A stretch of DNA of 64,000 nucleotides from Ixodes scapularis (taxonomy: Eukaryota; Arthropoda; Arachnida; Ixodida; Ixodidae). This document shows positions 12,801 to 25,320 of this stretch, in pieces. The DNA is taken from positions 35,673,152 to 35,737,151 of the forward strand of contig NW_024609880.1 in the NCBI RefSeq assembly GCF_016920785.2, given 5' to 3'. Under the pieces are notes generated by a model. It had not been told where the DNA came from and searched no databases. It was given only the letters and a program-made list of their open reading frames with translations. A program made the translations under genes and the position numbers. Position 1 is the first letter of the stretch. Each line of letters starts with the position of its first letter.

Positions 12801-13774
12801 GAAAAAAAAACAAGAAAAAACATATACGATGAACAGAAAGCAAAAGCGCATAGTGATACAATTTTGTGATGTGCTCGCTCTGCCAATATAGGTATGCAGC
12901 TTCCATTGCAGGGCACGGAACTTCTCAGATGAAGTATAGTGTTCTCTTCGGCCTGGAACCGTCTATCACTATGAAGCTTGCCCTATTGGGAAACGAAACA
13001 TTTCAGATATGTTGTGTCTGGTAAACATGTAATGTTTATCAGACTTATGAGATACTTGAAACACGCTTTTGCTAATGCGGTTTTCAAAAAAATAGCCCGG
13101 TTTAACGTCTCAGTAACTTGGAACGAAAGACGCAACTTGCGTCTTTTCTTTTATGTGTTAGATCGATCCCAGTCGCATTGCAACAAAGAAGAAAAAAAAG
13201 ATTGCGATTGAAATACAAAAAAAACAACAGATACATACACCTGTAAACAAATAATGATACAGTCTGACGAATAAATTTTTTTTCTTCGATTCCGTTATTG
13301 TACCCTGAGAACAAGGAAAGTACATGGCCATCGAGGAAACTCCAAGTCGGTAAAAATGACCAGGCTCAGCTCTCTATACAGGCTGATAGATTAGTTAGAC
13401 GCTTCCGTGATTCCTCTTGTTACAAAGGAACGAAGTTGAACTTCTACGAAAGGCGAAATCGGCAGACAGCACCGAGGAAAACCCCTCTTCACATTCGAAC
13501 CGAGGCAGTATAAGAAACGGAATCTTATAAAGAATCGGTTTGCCCGCCAATTGGCTTACGGCTTCCTTGTCACGATCGCATTAATCGCAATTCTGCTAAA
13601 CCGCAATTCTTCTCACCAATCGTCTGTTCACCTTTCTCTAGAGAGTATCACATACTCCCGTGGGTCAATTCACCGACGTTGACCAAAGTACCAACAAATT
13701 TTCCAAAACCTCGACTCATCATGCATTCATTTTAAAACGGCAGTGTCCATGAACCTATACCCGGTTTCACATTA

Positions 13775-13952
13775 GGGACTTTTAGCGAACCGTTAGCGTG
13801 TTCCGCGTACCGCACTATACCGGAGCCTTTGAAGCATACATTAAAGCGTGCGCCCCGCGGTCACAGTATGTCCCTCGGGCGCGCGCTTAAAGGCTTCAAA
13901 GGCTCAGTTATTGCGTGCTACGCGTAACACGCTAACGGTTCGCTAAAAGACC
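13775..13952. mobile_element. TA-type MITE, copy B
   Basis: Arms begin GGGACTTTTAGCGAACCG and mirror at the right end (CGCTAACGGTTCGCTAAAAG). TTA flanks both ends. It lies immediately beside copy C. Confidence 0.8.
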
Positions 13953-13958
13953 TTATTA

Positions 13959-14147
13959 GGGAGTTTTAGGGAACCGTTTTTGCACATCCGATACGGTACG
14001 ATGGATCATCTGGTACTAACTGCGCATACGCGAGTATATTCTGCGGACTGTGCATATGACAGTCTTCTGAAGCAGCGCATGCTTAGTGCGTACCGGAGGG
14101 CCCGTCGTACCGTATCGGATGTGCGAAAACGGTTTCCTAAAACTCTC
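13959..14147. mobile_element. TA-type MITE, copy C
   Basis: Arms of about 50 bp starting GGGAGTTTTAGGGAACCG, with CGATACGGTACGA further in. Flanked by TTA on the left and TAA on the right, consistent with a TA target. The centre is unrelated to copies B and D, so only the ends are shared. Confidence 0.8.
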
Positions 14148-14490
14148 TAATAGGTCCAACCGCTGCCAACGAAACGATTCGCCGGAGTCAATCAGGCGGC
14201 GCCAAAAGTGCATGTCACAGCTCTTATCGTCTTTGTACGTCTGCCATTGCCAGCTCGTGATATTGCATCATTACGGCAGACAAAAGTGACGCGTATCCCT
14301 TTCTGGTGTTGTCCCCCTCTGACCTTTGGGCCCGTTTGCTCGAAGCCGGTTGACTCTTCTTACCACGGTTAAAAGTTAACCGCATTTTCCTACGAGGGGA
14401 AATTTGAGGTCACGTGAGCGGCAGAGTAAAGACGGCGGGGAAACATGGCGGTGCCCCGTCCAGCGAGCCCCGCTCGCTTTGGAGCGAATA

Positions 14491-14639
14491 GGGAGTTTTA
14501 GTAGACCGTGTTTCCCGCTCCGCTAGCCCTCCGCTACGAAGAAACCGCCACTGCGCCTGCGCGCCGATGGCCTTGGCTGTAGAGTTCCGGGTAGCGGAGG
14601 GGCTTAGCGGAGCGGGAAACACGGTCTACTAAAACTCGC
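14491..14639. mobile_element. TA-type MITE, copy D
   Basis: Arms of about 45 bp starting GGGAGTTTTAGTAGACCG, with GCTCCGCTAG further in. TA flanks both sides. It is nested within the 14,328-15,963 element. Its core (GCGCCTGCGCGCCGATGGCC) recurs in the degenerate copy at 24,670. Confidence 0.82.
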
Positions 14640-14994
14640 TAATATGTCGTAGCAGCTGCAATATCGGGCTCGTTAGTCGGCAATGAATGGTGCAGTAGGC
14701 TTTCGCTTTGGGCTTACCTCACCTACAACGCAAAACATGAGAAATCACCTCGCCGCATTTTTTAGATTGTCTTTCGATTCTGGCCCTTCCGAAGACTAAA
14801 TGAACGCGATAATTGTCGGCATGGCAACGTCTTTAGAAAGTGGATTGACTTGACTCAATCGGCCGGGTACTGATAGCACGCAGAAAGAGACAGCATCCCA
14901 AGCGCTGCACGTGCTGGCATCTGCAGTAGTAGCTGTTCAAAAGCAAATGCCTAAAACAAATTTTGCCTTGTACGCGCGTTCATCAAAGCAAAGC

Positions 14995-15290
14995 AAATTG
15001 TTGTGTGTATGTTTATACAGCCGGAAGTTAGTCTAATTCAGTGGTCGTCTGGTGTCTCAGCTGTAGATGAGCAATTTAGCCAGTGCGGTACAACCGCTAA
15101 CCTTGGTTTAGCGGTTGAACCGTGCACCACGAAGTAGTGATACACGACCGCACGCCGGTACGATGCTCATCCAGATCGAAACGGGCAGGGGCAGGGATTG
15201 AGCCCAGGATCCTGGGTTCTGCAGCGCCAGCTTTCGCTCCACGCGCTCCGAGCTGGTGTGCGCTTGACCACTCGGTCACCGATCCCCCCA
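14995..15290 (-). mobile_element. tRNA-derived SINE, copy 1
   Basis: On the minus strand the head reads GGGGGGATCGGTGACCGAGTGGTC, a Ser/Leu-type tRNA 5' region with an A box, followed by a B-box-like GGGCTCAATCC. The body (ATCACTACTTCGTGG, then AGCGGTTGTACCGCACTGGC) and 3' part (CCGGCTGTATAAACATACAC) match copy 2 at 54,160. Ixodid ticks have a known tRNA-derived SINE (Ruka); membership is not tested here. Confidence 0.8.
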
Positions 15291-16029
15291 TTCGTCAAAG
15301 CCTTATTATAATTATTTACTTCGAATCTTTTATATGGGGAAGACTAGCGCGCGGAGCGTAGAATTACACTTTCTGCGTTCTCCTCGATTTTTAGGTAATT
15401 TAATAATAGGTCTATTTTCATCGGAGCCGAATTACGCGGTTTTCAATTTATGATGGTGTTATATACAGTTCTTACATGCTGGCCAACCTTGCTGCCACGG
15501 TGTACCGCCCGCCTTTCACTGCTCACTTCGTTATCGTTTCTAGGACTGAACTTCGTCGTCCTCTTTCGAACTTGGAAGAAAATTTCAACGAGGCTTGTCT
15601 TCACTTCAGACAGACAAACATTTAGAGATTTTCAAACAAGGGTTAATTGAGTTTTACCTTAACCAACATCTGTACCACGACCAACAAGAAGCGTTTCTTA
15701 AGCTCAAATGTATGCCGCGTTTTATCGCGAAAACCCGAGCCCGCGTTTTTGGGTCCCCCCTTTTCGGGAACTTTTTTCTACGGAAACCACTTATTTTCGC
15801 TACAACCAGTAGGTGACGCCAGCTACCACCCCATATTAAAACACGGAGCTATTGCTCATCCAGCCCTCGTCAAACTTGGCTAGGTACTTGTAACTACCTA
15901 GTAAGGAAGGGCGGTTAACTTCTAACCGCGGTTAAAGTTAACCGGCTTCGAGCAAACGGGCCCTGCACGATTTATCCCATGTTGTCCTACTCTTTTGCCG
16001 TACACTTTCTCATATCCCCCCCTTCTCCT

Positions 16030-16236
<207 letters not shown>

Positions 16237-16239
16237 ACT

Positions 16240-17415
16240 TTTCACGTATATGCAAGTGACCAACTTTCGCGATAGAAAACATTCTTTTGAAAACAATAGC
16301 GCGAATAGCCAAGAACTTGGATGTTTCATGCACATTGAAGGTGGAAGCTATCTAATCCAACGGCCAAAGTAAAAAAAGAAGAACAAGAAAAAAAACACAG
16401 TCCTCAATTTAGAGTCTCTGAAATAACCGAAAACGCCCCCCTCCCCCTTTCCCCCAAGAAAAAGGAAATCGTGGGCACATCCACCTGAATTTAACAATGC
16501 CATAAATAGAAACCCGCTCGACCCCACGCTTTTCCTTGCGCCAAAGGAAACTGCCTTTATTCATGCTGGCTTTTTGTTCGGAGCTGTGGCAGAAATAGAA
16601 AGCAAAACATAAAATACATTTTAAAAAATACCTATTTCTGATTTGATTTTTATTGGTAGTCTATTTCTTTGTAAAACGAATAAAGGCCCCCTCTGCGTTC
16701 TTCTCTTGTGCCCTCTGCATTGATAATTACTTAAAGTATGTTTAGTTCTGGTGTTGTTGTTTTTTTGTTTCTGGTTACATAATCCTAAACAAGGTATGAT
16801 ACAAACCGAGGTTGCAAGTGTGTACCCAAAGAGGAAAGCTCTTGAGGCCCCGCAGACGTGCTATATTTAAACGCACGGCAGTGTCCGAGAGTGTTCATTC
16901 GTTTAGTGCTCTATTTCGTCATACTCCAAATCTTGTTTTGCCGTGACGCCAACTGTACTGGCATCTTCCAGTTAGGTATGACCGACACCTCGGAAGGTAA
17001 TTGTATTATGAATATAACATACTTCTAATTGCACCGGGAAGGGAAACGCTTTCGGGGGGAAAAGGAGAGACATTCCTGATTTGTTGCTTTGCACAAGCTT
17101 TTAAATGACAAAGTGTAATGCTCAAGTCTATTACCGTAAGCTTTTGCGTGCGTTCTTCCTCCTTAAGGTAATGGGACTCAGGTTGGTGGGCAATCCCAGG
17201 TTTCGCCACCCACCCGAGTGGAAACCTCACTTTATAATATATTTCCACATCTTCAATTGACATGTTTATGACTTTGTTTGGTTATAAATACTAAGTAATA
17301 TCAAAACCTCCTCAAGCTATGCGGAATGTGTTTTATTTGTTTGGTAGTTTTTGTGTATAGTGTTAGAGTGTTGAATGCGTGTGTGTGCGTGTGTGTGTTT
17401 GTTGTTGTTGTATGT
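16240..17415. other. Non-coding
   Basis: AT-rich. TG-rich microsatellite tracts near 17,375-17,412. No gene or element ends are seen. Confidence 0.4.
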
Positions 17416-17423
17416 GTTAAGAT

Positions 17424-18882
17424 CAGACTTGTACATAACATAAATACTCTACTAAAGTCACTGTATCTCAAATACTTTTAGGAGTAACTTGGTATCTTAC
17501 AAATTCTTTCAAAAATCAGTACTCAGTAACGCAACTTAGACACTTCTCGCGAGTAACTTGCACTCACTTCTTAAGTAACTCGTAAGTTATTTCCGCTTTT
17601 TTTCAGAAGATCGAAAGAAAACTGTGAAGTTCAAAAAAAAAAAAAAAATAAAGACGTCTACAAATCTCTGTAATTCGAAACTAGAGCGCATCACTTGAGG
17701 AGGAGGAGGGTAGGGTACGGAAAGGAGGGTATGCCCCCCCTCCCCCATACCCTCCCCTCCTCTCGTCCTCCTCCACCCTTCCTCCTCCTCCTCCTTCTCT
17801 CCTTTTCCTCCATTCCTCCTCCTCTACTCCTGCCGCTGAATTTGTTCATGGGTGACGGGACACGATGTCGTGACGTCATTTTCCTCGCTAAATTTAGCGG
17901 GGAAACTGAATTGGTGTTGAGATCACGTGACGTCGATTTCCCCGCTAACTTTAGCGGGGAAACTTAACTCGCTAAATTTAGCGGGGAAATTCTGACGTCT
18001 CATAACGCAACGCGGCGGTTAATTACGCCGACGCCGATGCCGACGCCGACGCCGCTTAACCCGGGAACGGGCGCCTCTAAAAGTGACAAACTTCAGTTCC
18101 TTAGCTATGCTTCTCAGCTTAGCGGAAGCCGGAACACCTTTCGCTGCAGGTTCGGGAACTTCAAGATGAGTGGGCGTGGCACGAGCGCGCGCGAATATTC
18201 CTTCGAATGAGGACTCTAGATCGTGTTAGATCCCTGATCACCAGCCCGGTTCTGGTGCCTCTATTCAAGCTTCTCGGGGTCCTGGACGGCCAACGCGAGA
18301 TGGTGGACCAATTGATGAATGACGAGGTCTCCAGGCTCCGACAGTCGTCGACCCCGATGACAGAGGAACGCCGGCCTACAGAAGAGCACGAGGATTTTTT
18401 TTCTCGTTCGAGCAGTCTGTGCCTTCACGGAACAGCCATGGCGCTGCTACACATCAGTTGTCGTCTTACTTCCACTACGACGATAGGAACAAAAAGATGA
18501 CGGAAATGACGAAGTACTCCACACTTCATTACCATTTCTTGAGGTACAACGTTGTTGTGCCTTCCAACGCCTCCATACAGTCCCTGTTCAGCGTCGGCGG
18601 TCACGTGTTCAAAAAGAACAGGGGCAGGCTGTCCGACGAAGACTTCGAGAAGCAACTGTTCCTTCTAGTGAATTAACCTTTTTAGCAAAGGCGTTTTTTT
18701 CTATTTCCTTTTATTGTCGAACAGCTAGGTGACTCTGATTTATATAATAATTTGTAACTTGAGAGTATCTTGGAAGTAACGGGATACTTTTATGAGTATT
18801 TAGTACTCTACTCAGTTAATTTTTAACCGGGTATTCAGTAACTTACATTAAATACTTCTTTTGAGTACCTTGTACAAGTCTG
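17424..18882 (+). mobile_element. Degenerate hAT transposon with target duplication
   Basis: Terminal inverted repeats CAGACTTGTAC / GTACAAGTCTG are bordered by GTTAAGAT (17,416-17,423) and GTTGAGAT (18,883-18,890), an 8-bp duplication with one change. The subterminal regions are rich in GTAACT/AGTTAC. Near the right end, frames hold the hAT C-terminal dimerisation region: YHFLRYNVVVPSNASIQSLF, SVGGHVFKKNRGRLSDEDFE, KQLFLLVN at 18,520-18,676. An upstream fragment (18,207-18,400) belongs to the same region in another frame. The rest of the transposase is lost. Confidence 0.88.
17865..18000. repeat. Cluster of TTTCCCCGCTAAATTTAGCG palindromes
   Basis: Three short palindromic units (CGCTAAATTTAGCG or CGCTAACTTTAGCG followed by GGGAAA) sit within 130 bp inside the hAT relic. 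A related CCCGCTAATTTTAG occurs near 53,571. TTTCCCGC resembles an E2F site; that role is inference. Confidence 0.6.
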
Positions 18883-18890
18883 GTTGAGAT

Positions 18891-20200
18891 GCACCATCGG
18901 GAAGACATGTTGCTGTTGGTGGACATCAATAAATAAGCATAAACACTATACTCGTTGTCGCTAGGGATTTTTCGAACCTTCCAAGGTTCGAGTTGGACCA
19001 AGTTCGACTTTCTCGAACTTTCAACGCGATGTTCGACAAAAGGCCGACGGTAGTTCGACTTTCGTGCGCATGAGCCAAAATTTGAAAACGAGCCGACACC
19101 ACCTGGCAGATTAAAAGCGCAATATTTGTTGGATTTATTGCTTCACTGGTTTGCATTACTAACTAACAAAAGCGTAAAAAGTACGAATTGTTTGCTTTAT
19201 GTCTTGTAAACGTTGGTAATCATTTTATGAAGTATAAAATAAGCTCTTTTCTAAACTTTGTTTCTTTCCCAAAATTTCAAATTTCAAATCTTTTTGTAGA
19301 ATCCGGAAAAAAACTGTTCATAAGTCGAATTTCGCCGGACTTTGCAAAAACGTCCAATGTTCGCCGAACTAGTGGAGTGTCGAGATTTCGAAGTGAAGTC
19401 AACCAACAAATTTCATCACGTCAAAAAAAAAAAAAAGTTTTGCGCACGTTTATGAGCTGCACGAAGTAGTTCTTACAACATTTGGTTGTCGAAGAAAGAA
19501 ACAATAATTTCGGTTTGACACGTATTTGATGCTGCACTCGTGTTCAACGTGTGACCCAAGCTGACCTCCGGAACGTGACGTAGAAATTTTCAGCACTAAG
19601 GGGTGTTGCTGTAACGCGCTTTCTTGTTCCCCGCTTGTTTCGTTTGCCAAGCGTCCCCTTTCACTCACCCTACCTTTCACTACCTTTCACAACAGGATCA
19701 CACTCCCACCCACCCATACCCACGCGCGGAGAACAACGTGAGGTGATGAAAAAAAAGGCGTTTGATTAGTCCCGTGAGTGCGTACACACTATAAACTTAG
19801 GGTTGAACCTACTTTTATAAACGCTTTGCAGCAGCTGTGCATGGGCGCCGCCATAACCGACCTTCAGTTCTTGTTTCCTCTAATTACGTTTACTTCACTT
19901 CATCGTTACCATAGCGGGGCAGCTTATTTCCATTTTAGTTTCTATAGTGTCCTTCTCACAGCATTGGCCTTTCTGGAGGCTTTTCAACGCCCGCTTCAGT
20001 GGCTGGGCATCTGGGAAAGGCAAGAGAAGGTCAGTAATGGCGGCTGTAATTTGGCGCGTGTGTAAAGCGTATACACTCCGTGCGACGCGACCGGCGCGTC
20101 GCCGCGCGGCCGTTACCGAAGGTAGGCAGTGAGAGCCCCAGCGAAACGAAACCACGCCGCGTACATTGGTACGCATTGAACTCGGAGCGGTGCGGTTGCG
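18891..20200. other. Non-coding with TTCGAA-rich words
   Basis: Clustered CGAACTTT/AAGTTCGA words near 18,970-19,060 and again near 19,330-19,400 look like subterminal transposon repeats. A degenerate foldback (CGCCATAACCGACCTTC / GAAGGTCAGTAATGGCGG) spans about 19,848-20,045. No gene is supported. Confidence 0.35.
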
Positions 20201-20214
20201 CTGGGTTGACAGCA

Positions 20215-20420
20215 TAAAGTGCTGCGTCGTTAAGTGCTCCAATAGTTATGCGTCGTATCTCGTGGGGACGAAATTTCACAGTTTTTCACGTCGCCGACGT
20301 TTTGTGGGACAGTGACAACGATTGACCCGTGCCGTACGACGCGAGAAATTTGGTCTCCCGATCATGTCTGCCACTGTATCGGCACAGCTGACATATTCTA
20401 CACTACCGCTTTGCGCTCTG
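20215..20420 (+). pseudogene. Possible THAP-domain fragment
   Basis: A frame reads KCCVVKCSNSYASYLVGTKF then HSFSRRRRFVGQ, resembling the start of a THAP C2CH finger. A stop follows, then RAVRREKFG. A frameshifted VCHCIGTADIFY lies near 20,370. THAP fingers occur in P-element transposases and host factors. Without the second metal-ligand pair in frame this is weak. Confidence 0.35.
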
Positions 20421-20826
20421 CGCTTGTTTTCGTACCAGTAACGCCTACATAACTCAGCTGGAACTGAAATGCCATCCCACACTCGCGGGTATGCAGTGCA
20501 AATTTCATTGAAGGAATGCCCTCCAAAGAAGTTTCGTTCCCATCGTACGTGTCGATGATATTTCTGGACCAGTATGGCACGCAGTCTGCACTTCATGAAG
20601 AAAGATTCGGATGGTACAAAAAGTGACAGATATGAATCTAGGGAAAACTACAATGAAAATGAGAAAATAAAGAAAAAAAATACAATGAAAATTAGAAACA
20701 CTGGACAATCGATGTTTGAGTATCGAAGTTTATGTGGTGCTCGTGCTTTTTTTTTTTTTTTTGATCAGCCTACTTTTAGATATGGAAAAGCTGACACACC
20801 GAGTCTTGTAAACAACAATTTTTTTT

Positions 20827-21465
20827 TCTCGGCTTTAGAGCCCCCTATCGCAAAGTTGTTCGAACTGGAAGTACCGTCCACTGGTCCCTTCCTACCTGTA
20901 AAGTCACAGTGTGCACCTCCCGACCATGATGAGTGGTATTCTCTTGACAGCCTTTGACGGTCAAAACCGGTTCCAATTTAGTTACGTTGTCCAAAAATAT
21001 TTCCACCTGGTTAAACTATGCCACCTCTTTTAGGCATAATAAGTGTTTTGTCAAGTTAGGTTGTCAAAGTACCTGTGTGCCGAAAATCAGCACCTCGCAC
21101 AACCAGATCACTACACAACAGCTGACCGCAAATGCCTTTGACGGCCAAACCATGTGTTGGCCGGCAACTTGGTTTTCTCGGCTTTGAAACCACCTTTCGT
21201 AACGTTGTTACAATTGGAAGTACAGTGCACTAGTCCCTTCCTACCTGTGAAGTCTCCATCTCCCACGACGAGTGGTATTCACTTGACAGCCCTTTCACGG
21301 TCAAAACCGTTTCCCATTCAGTTACGCCGCCCAAACCAAATTTCCACCTGGTTTCCCCATGCCACCTATTTTTGGTATTATAACTGTTGTGTCAAGTTAC
21401 GGTCATGTCCAAGAACCAGTGCGTCTAAATCTGCACTTCGCACCGCCCGGTTATAACACAACATT
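20827..21465. repeat. Two tandem copies of a 290-bp unit (period 349 bp)
   Basis: TCTCGGCTTTAGAGCCCCCT at 20,827 and TCTCGGCTTTGAAACCACCT at 21,176 start two copies that match through GTCCCTTCCTACCTGT, GACAGCC, GGTCAAAACCG, TTTCCACCTGGTT and TGTCAAGTTA. No coding function is seen. Confidence 0.8.
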
Positions 21466-21469
21466 TTGG

Positions 21470-22860
21470 GTCCAATATTGGATATTCCTGACAGCTTTAT
21501 TCCTTTATTCGTTCGAACCATAACTTTCACACCTGCTGTCTTAAAAAAACTTGGCCCACTTAGTGCACAAACTTAGTGAACATGTCACTCACCTACAAAT
21601 ATCATCGTCCCAGCAGTCCTACCTTTACAGCGACGAGCGAAACAAATTTCCCACTATAAGAGCAATTATGGTGGCGGCCGTCTTGCTTTTCGGAAAATTG
21701 CTCAGACCGCTTTTTCGACCGCAACTAAAGAAATTACCCCTGATAGCGACTCAAACTCAGTATATAAGAAGCGGAGAACAGCTAAATGCCCTTCTTAAAT
21801 CTGCCCCAGCACTCGTGCAACGTCATTCTCAACTTATCGGCTCAAAAAGCAAAAGTTATGTCCGTTCGCGTTTCCGCCGCCACAGCTTCGCATGCGAAAA
21901 GGCGCCGCAGGCTGCTGAGCGCGCCTCACTGTCGAACGCCAGCTCTCCCGCTAGCGGCGTTACGCGCGTTTTTCAAAGCGCCCCCTATTAGCCCCGAGAG
22001 CGAACACAAGCGTCGCTGCGGTCGCCGCGCCCTGATTGGGTGAGGTGTACCGTGACGTCAGGAGGAGGACTCCGCTCCGCGATCTCGCATCGGCTCGCTT
22101 CCCAGCACCGGTTTCCTGGTTTGGCGTTGTGTGCCGCAAGCTCTTCGAGTAGCTGGACTTCGTTTACCCGGTCTACAAGACGTTGAGTTAGGCCGATATT
22201 GACGTGCTTCCGTACATTTTATAAGCCTGCTTGTCCCTTTTACCTTTAAAATTGGGTTACAAATCCCGAAAGCTATCGGCGGAGGCGATTCCGCCGATGA
22301 GCCTCCCCGTCCGTCCACAGGACACAAGGCAATCTTGCGAGGGGTCGGTGAAGCGGTGGCGCGAGTGTTTCAGACTCTGGAATCCTGTTCCTTGCATGTT
22401 CATGATTTAGGACAATATTACATCCCGCTTTCAAGGCATTTGAAGTGGCTTTTATATCATGGGCGTTTGGCTGGTCGGCAAATTAGCTCGCGACCCCGAC
22501 TTTGCGGTGCCACTCTGCATGCGATGGTTCGCAGATGTTTTAAAGGCCCTGCGTCTGATGATCTTTGAAGTGCTCGTGGAACAGGCTTGTTTTACATAAA
22601 TGTAGCTTCTTCGTGAATTAATTATATGGTTTATACACGTATTCAGGTATATTTCTTAGAAGATGCACAATTACTGGAAATTAGTTTGTATCGTAGCAGC
22701 AAAAACGGCCGAATTGCCCCCAGTTGCCTGTATGATATGTATTGAACTGCCCAAAATGTGCACAGCAAATAGTGCTGTAATTTGTAATGTCTATAATTTT
22801 TTCTGAGATTCTTTATTCCAGACTTGCGTATTCGGAAAATACACCGTTTAGTCTGAATTG
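21470..22860. other. Non-coding with a GC-rich patch
   Basis: 21,850-22,110 is CpG-rich with a TGACGTCA-like site (22,053), which could be promoter-like, but no exon with a convincing donor and frame follows. A 146-codon frame at 21,551-21,991 has no recognisable domain. Confidence 0.3.
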
Positions 22861-23056
22861 TCATTTCCAATTAAAAGATACACTGCTGCAGGTCCCCAAA
22901 AGCTTCCTCAGCCTCCAAACTCCCTACAGCTGGACTCTCTGACAACAGAGGAAAACAGGAGTAAAAGCAAGCATTCGAACGTCTGTCCAGTGGTAGATGC
23001 AGCACTAGTAGCAAAAAATGTGAAACGTGTGAAGGGCGACAGTCTGCGTGAGAAAA

Positions 23057-23800
23057 GCTTCTGGTATTTTAGCTTTAGGACAATTTGATTTTAGTAAAAT
23101 CTAAATTTTAGGGCTTAAGGGACTAATAACGAGCTAGACACCTTCGCTTATATAGACAAGTCCACAGATATCACCCGTGTAGTCCATTGAAATATTATCC
23201 GAATCCAGCAAAGGTCAAATGCGACCAATGTATATAATAAATGCTCCTCGTTTTTTTTTTTGTTTTTTTTTTACTTTTCCCCTGCATTTGGGTTGTCTTA
23301 CTTGTGATTCTCTCCCCATGGCCCAGACTGTATTTAGCATGTTGCTCGAGCAGCATGCAGCTTTTCTGCTTCGGCTATCTTGTTTAAAAACAGAGATACA
23401 AAAGAAATAGTATACATAACCTGCCAATTCATTCAGACCATCAGCAGCATTTATTGTGCGAGACGTAAATCTATAGTGATGCTCCTGCAATTGTGACTAT
23501 ATTTCTTTGTTTTCATATACCAGCTGTGAGTCATGCTTTGCCTGCCATTCAACCATGCTTACAATGTTGGTTGAAGTTTCGCCTGTAGCTACAAGCCATA
23601 CCTCAATAAAGGCACATATAAAAATTTACACTTCCTACGAAAAACACGCCGAAAAAAATTAAATAGAAACGAGCGCGCCGACAGCTAGCGTCGTCACAGC
23701 CTCCATAGGGCGAGCGGGGCGAGTCGGGGAAAAATTCTCTCCTCGCCGTGACGTCACGCCGGTTCGCCGTAAGGGGGCGCCACGCGAACTTCTCTAATAG
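23057..23800 (-). repeat. Dispersed repeat, arm 1
   Basis: Inverted partner of 63,240-64,000. On the minus strand a 60-codon frame at its head (EKFAWRPLTANRRDVTARRE onward) is present in both copies with few changes, though no domain is recognised. The superfamily is not identified. Confidence 0.9.
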
Positions 23801-23809
23801 TTCCCGCAC

Positions 23810-24660
23810 GGAGTGTATAGAGCGAGGCCAGGTGATGGAATAGGGGCGCAGTTCTTATTTTCTCCAACGCGCCATAAGCTGGGAAAAGGGCCACAAAACA
23901 TACGCGCAGAGATTACTGTCATTTCTGTGACTCCTACGTTTCAGCTCCAGCGTGACAAAATCCTGGCAAAAAGTAGTTGCGATTGTAATTCCAATGTTTG
24001 GAATTTTTTTGCGTGAACGGTGCCCTAACTAGAATTACTTCAGTTCGGAGTACTGAATTGCAGTACAAATATTATATAAAGTTCTTAAACAATTGTACTT
24101 TAATAACGAACTACTCAAATATGGTAGAAAACCATGGATAAATGAAACCCCACGCCTACGCATTACAGGTTATAGCATCCGAGGCTAGAACACTGAGAAT
24201 TGAGCTCCTTATTTATGAGAAGGCAACGCAAACTTTCAAATCAGAAAAATAGCAAAATCTTAAAAAAAAAAAGGTTTTTTTCTTCTTCTTTTTGTGCAGG
24301 AATTGGCCACAATGAGGCTCAAGCTGAACGTCCCCCTTCCAGAAGAAAAATGTCTGCTGCACAGGTGAGCTCTTCGTTACTCTTGCGACCCCGGGATTGA
24401 ATATCCCCATGTGCATAACCCTATACACGCGTAGTGATATTGCTAACCATGTACCTTACCCAGATCTGAAACTTTGTTGCCGCCTTTTGTCTCCATCCGC
24501 CAATTTTATCCATAGCTTACAGCCTTACACCATCCGATCTTCTACTCCCAATGTTTTCAAGACTTCTTTTTTTTTTTAATTATTTACACGGGGTCGCTTT
24601 TTTGATGTAGTAGACTCCGCCATTCAAAGAAAGGCTTTTCGTGGTGCAATGTGACTCCGA
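23810..24660. other. Non-coding
   Basis: No domain-bearing frame, terminal repeats or RNA gene recognised. Confidence 0.35.
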
Positions 24661-24669
24661 CTGACATTT

Positions 24670-24890
24670 GGGAGTTTTCGTAGATGGCGTATCCCCCTCT
24701 GGCTAAGCCTTCCACAACCAAGAAGCCGCGCCTGCGCACCGATGGCCTTGACTGTAGAGTTCTGGGTATCGTAGAGGTTTGCGGAGAGCGCTGCGGGATT
24801 GTCAAAACGTTTCTCCCTCCGCTAAGTTGCTCACAACTTCGTTGTGAGAGGCTTAGCGGAGGGGGAAAGTACGCTCGGATTTCGTGTACT
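24670..24890. mobile_element. TA-type MITE, degenerate copy E
   Basis: Begins GGGAGTTTTCGTAGATGG and shares the CTGCGCACCGATGGCCTTG and GTAGAGTTCTGGGTA core with copy D. The right arm is eroded and carries an internal palindrome around CACAACTTCGTTGTG. Confidence 0.6.
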
Positions 24891-25320
24891 TTGCTCGATT
24901 TATTGCAGAAGTTCAAGCACCTTCGGTGATCACGGCTGGAACCTCTTGGCGTACCGAGGTGGACGCGTAGCTGTGTAGTCTCCATTTCTTTTTGAGTGGG
25001 ATCGGTGGGATGGCACGGTGTACTTTCACAAAGGCCTTGCACGTCGAGCGGAAGCAAGGTCCACAGGAACTCTTCGGTTCATTGCTTGTGGCACACAGAA
25101 AATTATAAGCTTTTCCATTACTCAACGGGCCAGGTCGGCCTGGACAGTGAAACGTCGACTCCAACCCCTTGCGCCCTTGCGAAATGTCTCGCCGGCATGG
25201 ACTCGCAGGGTCGGTTTTGAAAGTTCCGATCCCGACAATTAACTCTACTAACACTACACTACAAAGAGCTGTGTGGAAGTGACTGACGGAGCATGCGCTC
25301 CGGAACGAAGCTATTTTTTG

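Larger units (their letters stand above)
14328..15963. mobile_element. 1.6-kb element with 66-bp terminal inverted repeats
   Basis: The ends read GGGCCCGTTTGCTCGAAGCC inward and match each other over about 66 bp (14,328-14,393 and 15,898-15,963), including GTTAACCGC blocks. The interior has no transposase; it carries MITE copy D and a SINE in reverse. No convincing target duplication is visible. The superfamily is uncertain; the GGG-starting ends would fit PIF/Harbinger. Confidence 0.7.

Noticed and set aside
21551..21991. 146-codon plus-strand frame
   Set aside because: No recognisable domain or splice context, and the product changes character where the GC content rises.
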